Below, one piece after another: positions 47,279-58,100 of a stretch of 64,000 nt of DNA; positions within the stretch are counted from its first letter, which is position 1; each line of letters starts with the position of its first letter. The notes beneath the pieces were generated by a model. The model was not told where the DNA came from, searched no databases, and saw only the letters and a program-made list of their open reading frames with translations. This DNA comes from Spodoptera frugiperda. Its lineage: Eukaryota; Arthropoda; Insecta; Lepidoptera; Noctuidae. The position numbers and the translations under genes were made by a program. The DNA lies in contig NC_064220.1 of assembly GCF_023101765.2 (NCBI RefSeq), positions 6,200,001-6,264,000 on the forward strand, read 5' to 3'.

Positions 47279-47872
47279 TTAAAGATTGCTCTTTTTGATG
47301 TTGTCACGGATGAATCTGGCGCCTGTCTTGATACCTTCCCAAGTTTCAAAACCAGCTTGTTCGATAAACGCAGGGTCCACGAAGAAACCGAATCCTCCGA
47401 TACCAAATCTATGTCCAGGGAGTTCATAGGTGTAGGAGTATGGTACACCAACAGACTGGGCATAATCACCAGCACTGCCTGAAGCGTCATATAGTACCAG
47501 GGCCACGTTACCGACAACGTAGTTGGGATTCCAGCTCATTTTAACAGCATCGATGGATTCTGCCATCCTCACTCCTAGTAAATGGATCATGAGGCCATTT
47601 GGAGGTAGAATTCCGTTTCCATATCCATATAAGATCATGCTTCCAAAACTGTGGATGTCCAAGAATAATCCGATTCTGTCGACGTATTGGTCGAAGACAG
47701 ATTTGATGATAGAAGTTTCTGGTTCAGAGAAGGGACCTCTCCCATGGTAGGTGTCGAGGCAAGGAACATTGCTGGATGCTTCTGACCAGTTGATGTCGAA
47801 GTTCCTGTTCAGGTCCACGCCCATGCAGCCCACACCAAGGTTGGTGTTGCGGTTCTTGCGCCATAGACGGAA
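47279..47872 (-). CDS. gene H alternative terminal exon 6b (catalytic half)
   Basis: 594-nt exon with acceptor 'gctcgcag', phase 0, giving a 428-residue product with exons 1-5. The catalytic set is complete (FRLWRKNR, VDLNRNF, DIHSFGSM, Y248, YTYEL). It differs from 6a and 6c around the S1' pocket: SGSAGDY puts Gly at position 255 where they have Ser. The C-terminus is NIKKSNL. It is one of three tandem copies with a period of about 1.4 kb. Confidence 0.87.
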   Translation of the reverse strand, partial: FRLWRKNRNTNLGVGCMGVDLNRNFDINWSEASSNVPCLDTYHGRGPFSEPETSIIKSVFDQYVDRIGLFLDIHSFGSMILYGYGNGILPPNGLMIHLLGVRMAESIDAVKMSWNPNYVVGNVALVLYDASGSAGDYAQSVGVPYSYTYELPGHRFGIGGFGFFVDPAFIEQAGFETWEGIKTGARFIRDNIKKSNL

Positions 47873-48099
47873 CTGCGAGCAAAAATATTTGAAGTTAACA
47901 TCATGAAATTTTCATCCTCCAAGGAGGCGGTTATAATCGTAACGAATGTCACATCCACTCTTTTCCAATCGTACTATCACATCACATTATCAACAGCCTG
48001 TGAAGGTTTAGTTTTTAACTCTGAACCTCTTCTATATACGAAGGGTTTTTTTGAGCGAAGGACAATCATCTATTCTTTTATGCAGCACCAGATGAAGCG

Positions 48100-48260
48100 A
48101 AACTAAGTCTCCGACATTTACTGACTAAAAACTACCCCTTTCGATTTTCTTCTTCGAGACAGAGCCACGCCAACTCCTTGCATTGTTCCAGAGTTCCAGT
48201 CGGTCATTGGCCCTAGTGGGCCCCATCTGTTGAGGTCTGACGGCTCTGTTAGGAGTTCGA
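48100..48260 (-). mobile_element. decayed R1-like LINE tail between exons 6c and 6b
   Basis: 'catttactgactaaaaacta' and 'gtgggccccatctgttg' persist. Its position mirrors 46720-46835, so the tail was probably copied together with the exon. Confidence 0.5.
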
Positions 48261-48601
48261 CACGCGACTCACCACCTACGAAGAGTTTTCCTTAATATCC
48301 ACACCCAGCAAGTGGTGGACAGTTTAAATTTTAGCTTTACCAAAGAATTTTGCTCATGGACATTTTAACTGTGCATATGTTAGTGCATCAAACTGAATCA
48401 GATTGTTCGGTGGTGTATCAAAATTTTATGAATATTTCGGTCTTTTAAACTGCATAATTTTGACACTTTCATGGTGCATTTAATCCAAGCTCTAGCCATA
48501 TGTGTAGAAAATTAGGTACTTGTGTAGTAACTCATTTTAAAATGTGCCTTACAAATGAAATTTACATTAAATAAAACACAATTTTCTCATCAATCAGCAT
48601 T

Positions 48602-48607
48602 TTTAAT
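48602..48607 (-). terminator. poly(A)-type signal of exon 6c
   Basis: ATTAAA on the minus strand, about 67 nt past the stop codon of exon 6c. Its presence would allow transcripts to end before 6b and 6a. Confidence 0.55.
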
Positions 48608-48673
48608 AAAAGGAAAGCAATTAAAGCATATTATTTACAATACATGATTTGTATGGAACAAATATTAATTAAT

Positions 48674-51600
48674 TTAATGATTGCTCTTTTTGATGTTGTC
48701 ACGGATGAATCTAGCGCCCGTCTTGATACCTTCCCAAGTTTCAAAACCAGCTTGTTCGATAAACGCAGGGTCCACGAAAAAACCGAATCCTCCGATACCA
48801 AATCTATGTCCAGGCAGTTCATAGGTGTAGGAGTATGGGACACCAACAGACTGGGCATAATCACTAGCAGTACCAGAAGCGTCATACAGAACCATAGCAG
48901 TGTTACCAACAATATAGTTGGGATTCCAGCTCATTTTAACAGCGTCAATAGACTCTGCCATCCTCACTCCTAGTAAATGGATCATGAGGCCATTTGGAGG
49001 GAGAACTCCGTTTCCATATCCATATAAAATCATGCTTCCAAAACTGTGGATGTCCAAAAACAATCCGATTCTGTCGATGTATTGGTCAAAAACGGATTTG
49101 ATGGCAGAAGCTTCTGGTTCAGAGAAGGGACCTCTTCCGTGGTAATTGTCAAGGCAAGGAACATTGCTGGACGCTTCTGACCAGTTGATGTCGAAGTTCC
49201 TGTTCAGGTCCACGCCCATGCAGCCCACACCAAGGTTGGTGTTGCGATTCTTACGCCAAAGACGGAACTGCGAGCAAAAACATGTGAAAGAAACATCACA
49301 CTTTTTAATCCTCCGAAGAGACGGTGTTAAAAGTAGTGAATGAAATACTAACACCTACTCCTGATAAAAAAAATGTGATTTTCCTGTTGCAATATCCTCA
49401 TGCGAGGCAGGGTTTGAAAATAAAATGTCAAAGTAAAATGTTATAGTTTTATCAGAGAACACGACGAACGGTTATTTAATTTATGGGACAAGCCCTCTAC
49501 TACCTTCCAAAATTTACTTATGCAACTACAACCATGAAAACACTACAGAAACCCGGTGACCCAAAGACATAAATAACTGTCTTGGATCCCGCAACGAAAT
49601 AAATCAAAGGTTATTACTAGATGAGAAGAAAACTCCCATAGGAAGACATATAATAAACATTTACTGTACTGTCGCAAAACCATCACATCACATCACATTA
49701 AAAACATAACGAGAACTGTCATTACTCCAATATTCCAAAAATAATCCATCCAATATTGAAATTATGTTCCTATTTAGCCAACCAACATTTTGGCAGTATG
49801 GCCGTCGCGGTTTTTTAATTGGCCCATAATTTAATACTTGGACGCGTGAGAATCATGCATCACTTTATTTTGCAAATATAATTTGCGACCAATATTCCGA
49901 AATTATTACAGCAACAAAACTGAAATCGAAAAATTTTACATTAAGTATTGGTTTTTTTTTAATTAAACAAGCAACCTGTTCTGGCTTCGTTCGGATGCTA
50001 CTTCTTGACTTTCCTGGTGAATTTTTCACTTTTATCTAATACTAGCTGTCCCGGCAAACTTCGTACAGCCTCAAACATGTCCTTCTCACCTTTAGACTTT
50101 TCCTGAACTTCCACAAATAATTCAAGATAGTTTTAGTGAGAGTAACGAACAGCAATTGATTTTTATTAGAAATAAGCCTTGTCCTGACTCCTTATCCAAA
50201 AATTGCAACACACTTTTGGCAACTCTAGTGCTGTGGGTCCATGGGCAGCGCCGATTGACACGACAGCTTGCTTATCCGAGAATTTAAAGTGCCCCTTACC
50301 TCTCCGTGACTGTGAACATATCCATCAGGATTGGCGATGGGAAGGATGATCCAGTCGATATCCTGGATGAGATCCTGCTCGGTGACGTCAATCACCAGCT
50401 TGTGGATGGCGTACAGAGTGGCTGGCAGGGTGATCCATTCGCGAGCGTGAAGGAGGGACTCCATAAACACTATTGGTTTCGTTGAGGTCTGCAAAAAACA
50501 AAAAAGCCATTGACGTAATGAAAGAAATCAGTGACTTTATTGTCATGAAATGAGCTGAAGAGTTGGTTTTCTTGGATGTACCAACTGAACTCTTAATTGG
50601 TCCATTTAGGGAGGAAGGCGATAAAACTTAAATTTTGTTGTTTTCAAGGTTATTTTCTTTTTCTATCGCTTTGACTGAATATTAGTTTTACATTGTTTCA
50701 ATTGCTTCAACTATTTGAGAACAATGTAAACCAAGAATTGTATTGTGAATCAGATTGGAAAAGAGTAACCTATGGAGTTTCTTCAGTTTCCTCTCCACAG
50801 GAATCTACACTTTGTTAATTGTTATTAATATTATTATATTTGCCTTGACGTTCAAAAGTGCCATCCTGGTCTATTTGAAATAAATCATTTTGACTTTGAC
50901 TTGACATCATACTATAACCAGTCGGTGTAGTAAAAGCACGAAAATAGTTATTTACTGGTTGTAAAAAATTTAAAACACACGACAGTCTCCTGTTCAAGGC
51001 GCATGATCTTTTCATACTCTTTCAAATGTCCTTCAACATATTTAAAAAATATTCCGCAAAAACAAGTACTAAATAACAATATAATCTTAATATAAACCTA
51101 ATCAACTCTTTAAAGATTATTTAGAGCTCAACTCATTATTATAATTATTTATCTATTTCAAACGTATTATGACGATTTTAATTAATCTTTCGCTATCTCA
51201 CACGTATTTTTAATAAGAATTTGCACGTGTTTAGATTTTCTTTGTTTGTGTGTTGAAATTAGCATGTGATATTGACAATGACATTCGATAAATTACAGAT
51301 ATCCCGAAGATTCACTAGCATTTAAGCCATTGGTCTAAAAGAGCCATCACTAGAGATGTGCTATGCTGTAGATGCGTTTGGCTTCCACCAATCATATTCA
51401 TTACATTCATTACACATAGCTTAACACTGGTGGAATCGGACACAGCTATGCTATGTTTTTTTCTATGGAAATATGCGTGGTATGGATGCGTGCTATGGAT
51501 GTGTGCTATGAATGGCTTTCCTACTATCGATACATCGCATACTCGAGCTTCGCATCTTCCTCGCACTGCTACTTTGCGGCGGTACATCTTCATAGCATAT

Positions 51601-54123
51601 CTTACTCGCACAGCTACATAGCTTAGTATCAGTGGAAACAGTCATATAGATTCATGGCTTAGCTTTACATCTTCGTAGCATAGCTACATAGCACGTCTCT
51701 GACATCTCTCTCACATCTCTGGTAGGTAAAGGTCCGTATTTCACCCTTCAAACTGTTATCACAGAAATTTATCTTTCCAACATTTCAATAATCTTTATTA
51801 TGATCTACTATGGTCGCTATAGCAACCAATAAAAAACTTCACTACATAGTAGAAGAAAAGAAATAAATTCACTTTCACTGTCCCTATGTCCCTTTGTATG
51901 CTTAAAAATTACCTAACTGATTTTGATACGGTTTTTTAATAGATAGAGTGATTCAAGAGGAAGGTTATATGTTTAATATATCACCATTACATCCATGCAA
52001 AGTTGGGGCTGGTCGCTAGTAAAACTATATTTACAGGGTGTAGGGAAATTATACAGGGTGTACCTGGAAGTATAGATCAAATCGAATAGGGGTATAGAGG
52101 AAGTTATTCCTAACGTTTTTATCTCGGAATGGTGGTCAAAAGTTGTGACTAATTATCGTTTTGTAGTGATTTCCTAAAGAATCGATCACAACCAAACAAC
52201 TAGTAGGGGCATCAATATACTTTTTATTTAAATACAAAAACCTTAAACTAAAAACCAAAAAATAACTATCAATGTACTGCCTGTGTCCGGTACATAGAAA
52301 TAAAAAATACCTCTTCTAAGGCCAGGTTTCCACTGCGTAAAGGAAACCCTAACCATTATCCTAAAATCGATTTGAAATTATGATTACCTATTTGAGATGA
52401 GTGATAATAGCAACTTACTTCGAAATCTCCACTGGAAACCTTGATGTACTTGATGTCTCTGCCTTCAAAACTCTTGCCAGCATTCACCAGGGTCACAGTC
52501 TCTGGGTAGGCTGCAGCCAGCATCTCCAGAAAGGTGTCCACCTGGAATTGGAAAGGATTTGGTAAATAGTGAATGAAGTGTAGTTCTTGAACCAATAGAA
52601 GTAGATAACCAACAACTTTCAGTATAGGGTAGATGTAAATTTTTTTTTATTTTAATGTCCGTCTTGTAGATTATTTTAAAACATTAGACACGTATTTTTT
52701 ACTTTCTTACGGAAACAAATACTTTCGATGGTATATTGATTTGAAATATCGCGTGACGTCACTTCTAGGTACGTTTTATAGGTAGAAATTGCGTAGCTAG
52801 CTCCCTCTTATACTTTGATTCGTTTTATCTAAGTATTGTCTTTTTTACGAGAAAATAAAAAATACATATCTAATTATTTTTTCATTATTATCTAACTGAC
52901 TCATTATATTTTTAATTTTCACATCCGTCATCATCCCTATAAAATAGTTCACAAACCTGGTGATAAGTGTAAATCTGATCAAATGGTAAGGAATCCAATC
53001 TTGAGCCATTGTTCTTTCTTGCAGCTTCCGAAAGCAGCTGGTCTTCTAAGTCCAAGATACTAAAATAAATACAAACATTTATAACACAAAGATACTATAA
53101 AAGTACATTAAATATAACACCAGCTTTCTATCATTTATGTTAAGTCCCGTGTATAATGAAAAGTCTTTTGCCAATAAGCATACATAATACATCTATATAT
53201 GTATACATGTATATCTTGAGATCTCATACTGGCACTTGTGTTACCAATCACATCACAAATAAACAGGCTTACGGCATAAGTGACAACCACTGACCAAAGA
53301 CCTCTTGTCACACGCAGAGAGTTTAATTTAATTTCTATTTATAAGTTTAAAATCGCCAAACTGCATTGAGCAAGCGTGGTGACTGGTGATTAATGCTCAA
53401 ACCTCCGTAAAAGAATATGCCTTTGACCAGCAGTGGCCACTTATAGGCTGATGATGTATATAATAATGAATCCCAGCAGATAAAGATGACGATGATGTAT
53501 AAGCACTTACTCCTTGATATTGTCGGATTCAATTTGAAACTCTACGCCTGCAGCTTTGAGTTCATTTTGGAACAGCGATTTCTTGTCTTTTGGTACGAGG
53601 ACCTGGCCATCATGCCCGGGTATGGCATGAGACCAGACATCCAGGTCTAGAGCCTTGCTGAGGTAGTTGACTAGTTCTACCTGGTCTGTGGTCTTCACAG
53701 ATACTTTGTAGAGACCGTAGCTGAAAAAAGAAAAAGAAAAATTCTTGTTTATAACAGTAATACTACTTTTTTCTCTCAATGGATAGCCCCAGGTACTAAT
53801 ATCAAATATACCTACCCATATTTCACCAGTTATCTATATATTCTATACTTAATATATGTATAATTACCCTTCCCAATCTTCCCGATCCCCGATCCCCCAG
53901 CAACCCTTCAATTCCTAACCCCCAAAAGGCACTTCTAGTAACGTTTCTAGTGTTTCAAGTGTCCAAGGGCGGCAGCGATTGCTTACCATCAGGTGATCCG
54001 TCAGCTCGTTTACCGGCTTATACCATAAAAAAAAGTATATTAAAATTAACCTTACCCATCATAAACCTCGTGTTTGGCTAAAGCCAACCCGATGATAAGG
54101 AATAAACAGCCAACTCTCAACAT
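48674..54123 (-). CDS. M14A zinc carboxypeptidase, gene H (exons 1-5 plus terminal exon 6c)
   Basis: Complete 428-residue zymogen. Exons on the minus strand are 54123-54056 (68 nt), 53720-53511 (210), 53059-52957 (103), 52541-52419 (123), 50488-50300 (189) and 49267-48674 (594), with GT/AG borders and phases as in C to E. The signal peptide is MLRVGCLFLIIGLALA, followed by propeptide and an activation segment with Arg in KNNGSR. The catalytic domain has HAREW, FRLWRKNR, VDLNRNF, DIHSFGSM, Y248 in LYDASG and YTYEL. Residue 255 is Ser (TASDY). Exon 5 can equally join 6b or 6a, which lie downstream as tandem copies, so up to three proteins with a common propeptide and first catalytic part but different second halves are predicted. 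GATAAG lies about 110 nt upstream of the start. Confidence 0.93.
49355..50040. other. intron 5 of gene H, distal part
   Basis: AT-rich. No repeat of known type is recognised until the Helitron end at about 50041. Confidence 0.4.
50041..50165 (-). mobile_element. Helitron 3' fragment in intron 5 of gene H
   Basis: 'actagctgtcccggcaaact' is the reverse of a Helitron CTAG terminus. The adjoining 'cttccacaaataattcaaga' matches an internal part of the dimer at 39250. Confidence 0.6.
50645..50908 (+). mobile_element. LINE 3' end in intron 4 of gene H
   Basis: Matches the 3' UTR of the element that split pseudogene F ('gtaacctatggagtttctt', 'gaaataaatcattttgac') and ends in TTTGAC repeats. Confidence 0.75.
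51340..51720. mobile_element. MITE-like repeat (family 3) in intron 4 of gene H
   Basis: 'tgcgtttggcttccaccaat' and many 'tagcatagctacatagc'-type words. It is longer than the copies at 37215 and 57805. Class unknown. Confidence 0.5.
51721..52418. other. rest of intron 4 of gene H
   Basis: AT-rich; a short direct repeat 'atacagggtgta' occurs near 52050. No gene is seen. Confidence 0.35.
53876..54030 (-). repeat. dispersed repeat C fragment in intron 1 of gene H
   Basis: 'gtgtccaagggcggcagcga' and 'gcttaccatcaggtgatccg'. Confidence 0.7.
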
Positions 54124-54204
54124 ATTGTCACCACAAACTGAACGAAATATTATAAAAAACAAATCAATACCGTTTACCCAATAATCGGTATCAATAATTT
54201 AATC

Positions 54205-54240
54205 AATTCGATAAATCATTACGAAAGTCGATAAGAATAC
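54205..54240 (-). promoter_or_regulatory. GATA sites upstream of gene H
   Basis: 'gtcgataag' at 54228-54235 (GATAAG on the plus strand) and GATAAA at 54210-54215 lie 90 to 110 nt before the start codon. Midgut GATA control is inferred. Confidence 0.4.
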
Positions 54241-54424
54241 GTTAATTCATTAAAATCCGAGATATGTTATTTAATTCGATGATAGTACTGTTATCTTCTA
54301 AACTATTAAATTATCTACACACCATGATTTCACATTTTTTTCGAAACAGTATACCGCCTGTTTTATTATCACCTGCCAATTTTTTTTTCTGAGAGTTACC
54401 TAGGTATCATTCAAACATAATAAT

Positions 54425-54515
54425 GGCTCCTCTGGTGTTGCGGGTGTCCATGGGCGGCGCTAATCGCATACCATCAGGTGACTCGTTTGCTCATTTGTCA
54501 TCTATTACATAAAAT
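54425..54515 (-). repeat. dispersed repeat C fragment
   Basis: 'gtgtccatgggcggcgctaa' and 'accatcaggtgactcg'. Short and diverged. Confidence 0.6.
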
Positions 54516-54516
54516 A

Positions 54517-55255
54517 AAAAAGGTAATTTAAAAAACTAAAAAACCCGACTGCGTTTCTTTATAACATGAAAATGAAAAAAACCCTAAAACAAGAATACAA
54601 GAAAAATTTAAGCAGTCGGGACCCATTCTAGAAAGCCGTATGTGCCCTCACTAAGTCTTCATAATATTTAGAATGGGTCCCGACTGCTTAAATTTTTCTT
54701 GTATTCTTGTTTTAGGATTTTTTTCATTTTCATGTTATAAAGAAACGCAGTCGGGTTTTTTTAAATTACCTTTTTTTTTTTTATTTTCATTTAGTTTTAT
54801 TATTTTTATATTTTGATATATCCAGTGTCACTCTCACAGTAAATACGAATCAAACGACCCCTATCAAGCTGAAATCCATCGAGTCGTTCAGGCAGGCTAG
54901 AGAGTGAGCAATATTCGAATTTGGCGCCAAAAATCCGCCATTTTTTTTCTTTTGATATATCTAGTGTCACTCTCACAGTAAATACGAATCAAACCACACC
55001 TCTCAAGCCAAAATCCATTGAGTCGTTTAGCCTAGAGAGTGAGCAATATTCGAATTTGGCGCCAAAAATCCGCCATTTTGTTTTTTTAAACATTTTGATA
55101 TATCCAGTGTCACTCTCACAGTAAATACGAATCTAACGACACCTCTCAAGTCAAAATCCATCAAGCCGTTTAGGCTGCAGAGCGTGCCAAACAATTATAC
55201 ATACATACATACTCTCGAAAAACATAACCCTCCTTCTGGCGCAGTCGGGTAAAAA
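54517..55255. mobile_element. composite foldback element with tandem repeats
   Basis: Outer inverted ends are 'aaaacccgactgcg' (about 54539) and 'gcgcagtcgggtaaaa' (about 55238). Inside, a long palindrome (arms about 54517-54630 and 54669-54782, loop about 38 nt) is followed by three tandem units of about 140 bp starting at 54811, 54950 and 55093 ('ttttgatatat(c/t)cagtgtca'), each with 'gtgagcaatattcgaatttg' in the first two. Non-coding. Confidence 0.7.
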
Positions 55256-55853
55256 AGATTCCATTTCTAAATAAAAAAAACTAAAAAAAACCGACATCAC
55301 TAGAGAAAATCGGTTAAGAAAACATTAAAAGAATTAATTTCGGAGGTCGGTGTTAAATAATAAGAAACAAACCATAATGAGAAAAATCGATGTTCGAAAT
55401 AAAAATTACCTTTTAATGATTAAATACTTATAATGATGAAATAAAACCTTTTAATGATTTTTTACCTTCTTTCTTCAGTAAAGTCGATTATTCTATTTTA
55501 TAAAACGTTATTTTATTTTAAAAATGTTAATGTGTGAATGATACCTAGCTCTCAAAAAAATATTGAAAAGTGTTAAAAAAAGCAGGCTGTATTATCTACA
55601 CAGCATGGTATCAGGATTTTTCTTCAGAAGCAGTAGATATGTGTATTTGTAATACCATCAATTTTTGGCAGTTGCGTTGTGAGTTTCATTTAAGAAAGCA
55701 TGATCTTTAAAAATCTCAGTGAGACATTCACCCATACCTACAATCAAACAGCTGAACTTTCAAAGTCAAAGCCAAATCATTTATTCCAATTAAACCATAA
55801 ATACTGAGGTACTTTTGAAAAATAAGCAAAGAAAGAAATAAACAATATAAGTG
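55256..55853. other. AT-rich sequence, nothing recognised
   Basis: No reading frame or known repeat is seen. Confidence 0.35.
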
Positions 55854-55935
55854 CTCCACCGTAGGCCGCATCATCACTTACCATCAGGTGAGATAGCGGC
55901 CAAACGTCGACCCATTAAATGTAAAAAAAAAAAAA
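55854..55935 (+). mobile_element. jockey-like LINE 3' end
   Basis: 'ccatcaggtgagatagcggc' and 'gtcgacccattaaatgtaaa' plus A-run, matching the 3' UTR at 17220-17292. Confidence 0.75.
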
Positions 55936-55967
55936 GTTTTTAAACTGACATGGTCACTAACACTATT

Positions 55968-56060
55968 ATTAGAACTTGAGACGGGATATTTACCATGTTT
56001 ATTTTAATCATATACACAACAACAAATAAACATGGTAAATATCCCGTCTCAAGTTCTAAT
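55968..56060. repeat. perfect 36-bp inverted repeat
   Basis: Arms 55968-56003 and 56025-56060 (core 'cttgagacgggatatttacc') around a 21-nt loop. No flanking coding sequence. Confidence 0.85.
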
Positions 56061-56601
56061 AAAAATAAACAATAGTTTGTCAGTCTGTCCGTCAGTGAAG
56101 CTAAGTGCTAAGCTTTAGCCAGTTCTTCAGGCCGCTAGTTAAACAGCCAAATAAGCCAGTTTGCTATGATAGTCATAAAATGAAAAACGTTCCGTGGCAG
56201 CAAGTATATGACATAATATAAAAGTTATAAAATAACTTGGTTTTACATAGTGTTTGTAAGAACGACAAAGTTATATTTGCGTCTTTTGAAAATGTATTAT
56301 TTCTTAAAAACTAATAATGATATCTCGTTCAACTTTCGGACGGACATGACAAATCTATAAGGGTTCTTTTTTATGCCATTTGGCTACGGAACTCTAAAAA
56401 CCCGAAATCTTTATACCTATTAAAATGTTTATCGGGAACGTGCGCAAATTTATAAATTATTAATTTTAATCTTAAAAGATAAACATCGAAAAGTTATTTA
56501 TTACAGAAGAGAACTTGTTATTAGCTTATTAGGTTTTTCTTATATTATTTAGAAATTCCAATGACGGTCGTGAATAAAGTATATCGTAAGACATACTAAA
56601 T
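56061..56601. other. AT-rich sequence, nothing recognised
   Basis: No reading frame or known repeat is seen. Confidence 0.35.
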
Positions 56602-56812
56602 TAACTGACTGCACGGTTGGCGTGGTGGCTAGGCAAAAAGGCTGACGCGCAACGTGTAGCGGGTTCGATTCCCGCACGGAGCAACTCTTTGTGTGATCCA
56701 CAAATTGCTGTTTCGGGTTTGGGTGTCATGTGCATGTCAAATTGTACGTCTGTAAACGCACCCACGACACTGGAGGAAACCCTAGTGTGGGGCAACGTTT
56801 AAAAAAAAGAAG
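56602..56812 (+). mobile_element. SINE family 2
   Basis: B-box 'gggttcgattcccgcacgg', body 'tttgggtgtcatgtgcatgt', A-rich end abutting a MITE. Confidence 0.8.
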
Positions 56813-56905
56813 GTTTACTCACGAACATTAATGAAAAACTATATTAAAATAAACTACTAGATCTTTTCTTTATTAATTTAGGTGAGTAAACCGTGATTTT
56901 TAGAT
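56812..56905. mobile_element. MITE (family 1), short form
   Basis: Inverted ends 'ggtttactcacgaa' and 'ggtgagtaaaccgtg' with little interior left. Confidence 0.65.
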
Positions 56906-57239
56906 AATAATAATATTTTTAGTAAAGACAGTAGTGGCAATAGTCAGAGCCGCTGGATGCCGGTAGCTTCAAACCACCCGTTGTCATTGGGGAAAACTTA
57001 TTCACCCAAGGATGCCCCTAACTGTTCCAAACTACCAGACCGACTGAACGGGAGAAGTCACTGGATGATTTTCCTTCTCAAAAAAGAGGTATTGGCCCTC
57101 CGGTAAACACACTCAAATGACGAGAAACTGCAAGCGTCATTTTATGCCTATGTTATGTGATACCGTGACTTCACCGTGTTCACATCTTTGAAATGTGGTC
57201 GATGGGGCTAAACATAACACTTGCATTATTTAAATACAT

Positions 57240-57484
57240 AAAGTCACGCCTTTTATCACCGATGAGGTAGGCAGAGATGCAAATTACGTCACCGTACATG
57301 TAAAGTACACCAACTTTTCTTTCTTTCACCATTGGTGTTATAAGTCCGACGTAATAGTGGGTGAGCCATATACCCGGCACAATTTTAGACCCGTGATACT
57401 ACTGAGAAATTTTCGAAAAGCTGAAATAAAGCCCAGCAATACTGGCAGTCGCATTTGCGACCACTCGACCAACTAGGCAGTCTA
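57240..57484 (-). mobile_element. SINE family 1, reversed
   Basis: 'cacgccttttatcaccg', 'gtaatagtgggtgagcc' and the head 'cgaccaactaggcagtc'. The B-box has been deleted. Confidence 0.7.
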
Positions 57485-57804
57485 TTTAAATATATATTTT
57501 TCAAATAATGCTTACTCATACTGCAGTACAATTTATTTGCAGGATCATTATTACGAATGAAACTAATATTTGCCTTCAAGCCGTTATAATACACATAATG
57601 GATAAAAACCACTTATTATCGTGTAGCCATACAAACTTATTCAGTTTTAAAATTGCATTTTAATAAAACATAACATGCTTTATGTGAAGTCAAATTGAAG
57701 TCATTTATTTAAATGAATAATAATAAGGCACTTTTAAAAAAGTATTAAAATTTATTGTAAGTAGCTTTTTGCTTTGACTTACTAGCTTATACCTAAGGGC
57801 GCTT

Positions 57805-57900
57805 TTCCATCAGTGATGTGCTATGCTGCTGTGGATGCATTTGGCTTCCACCAAACATATAAACATATTCATTGGTACACATAGCTTAGCTTAGCATAGG
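57805..57900. mobile_element. MITE-like repeat (family 3) fragment
   Basis: 'gatgtgctatgctgctgtgg' and 'ttggcttccaccaaacat'. Confidence 0.5.
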
Positions 57901-57934
57901 GTAGTTCGCCGAGCGACCAGAATTATACCCACAC

Positions 57935-58100
57935 AGATGCCCTGATCCGGAGCTGTGGATTACCTAGCAGGTTTACCAGGGATACGGCTCGAAAAACAAA
58001 AGTAACATCAGGGTGGTTTTTAGGCAGTACAAGTCTAAAACTCCCTCTTGCCTCGCCCAAGGTGGAAAAAGTCATTGGATGATTTTCCCCCCTCAAAAAA
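57935..58100 (+). mobile_element. R1-like LINE 3' tail
   Basis: 'gatccggagctgtggattac' to 'ggatgattttcccccctc', then an A-run. Confidence 0.75.

Noticed and set aside
45800..47872. Exons 6a and 6b as separate genes or processed pseudogenes
   Set aside because: Each has a proper splice acceptor and no fused upstream exons or poly(A) of a retrocopy, and no 5' exons of their own are present; alternative terminal exons fit better.
54921..55124. A 67-codon frame with internal repeats
   Set aside because: It is a by-product of the tandem units of the composite element.
54811..55195. CRISPR-like array
   Set aside because: Three adjoining units of about 140 bp without spacers in a eukaryotic genome; simple tandem duplication.
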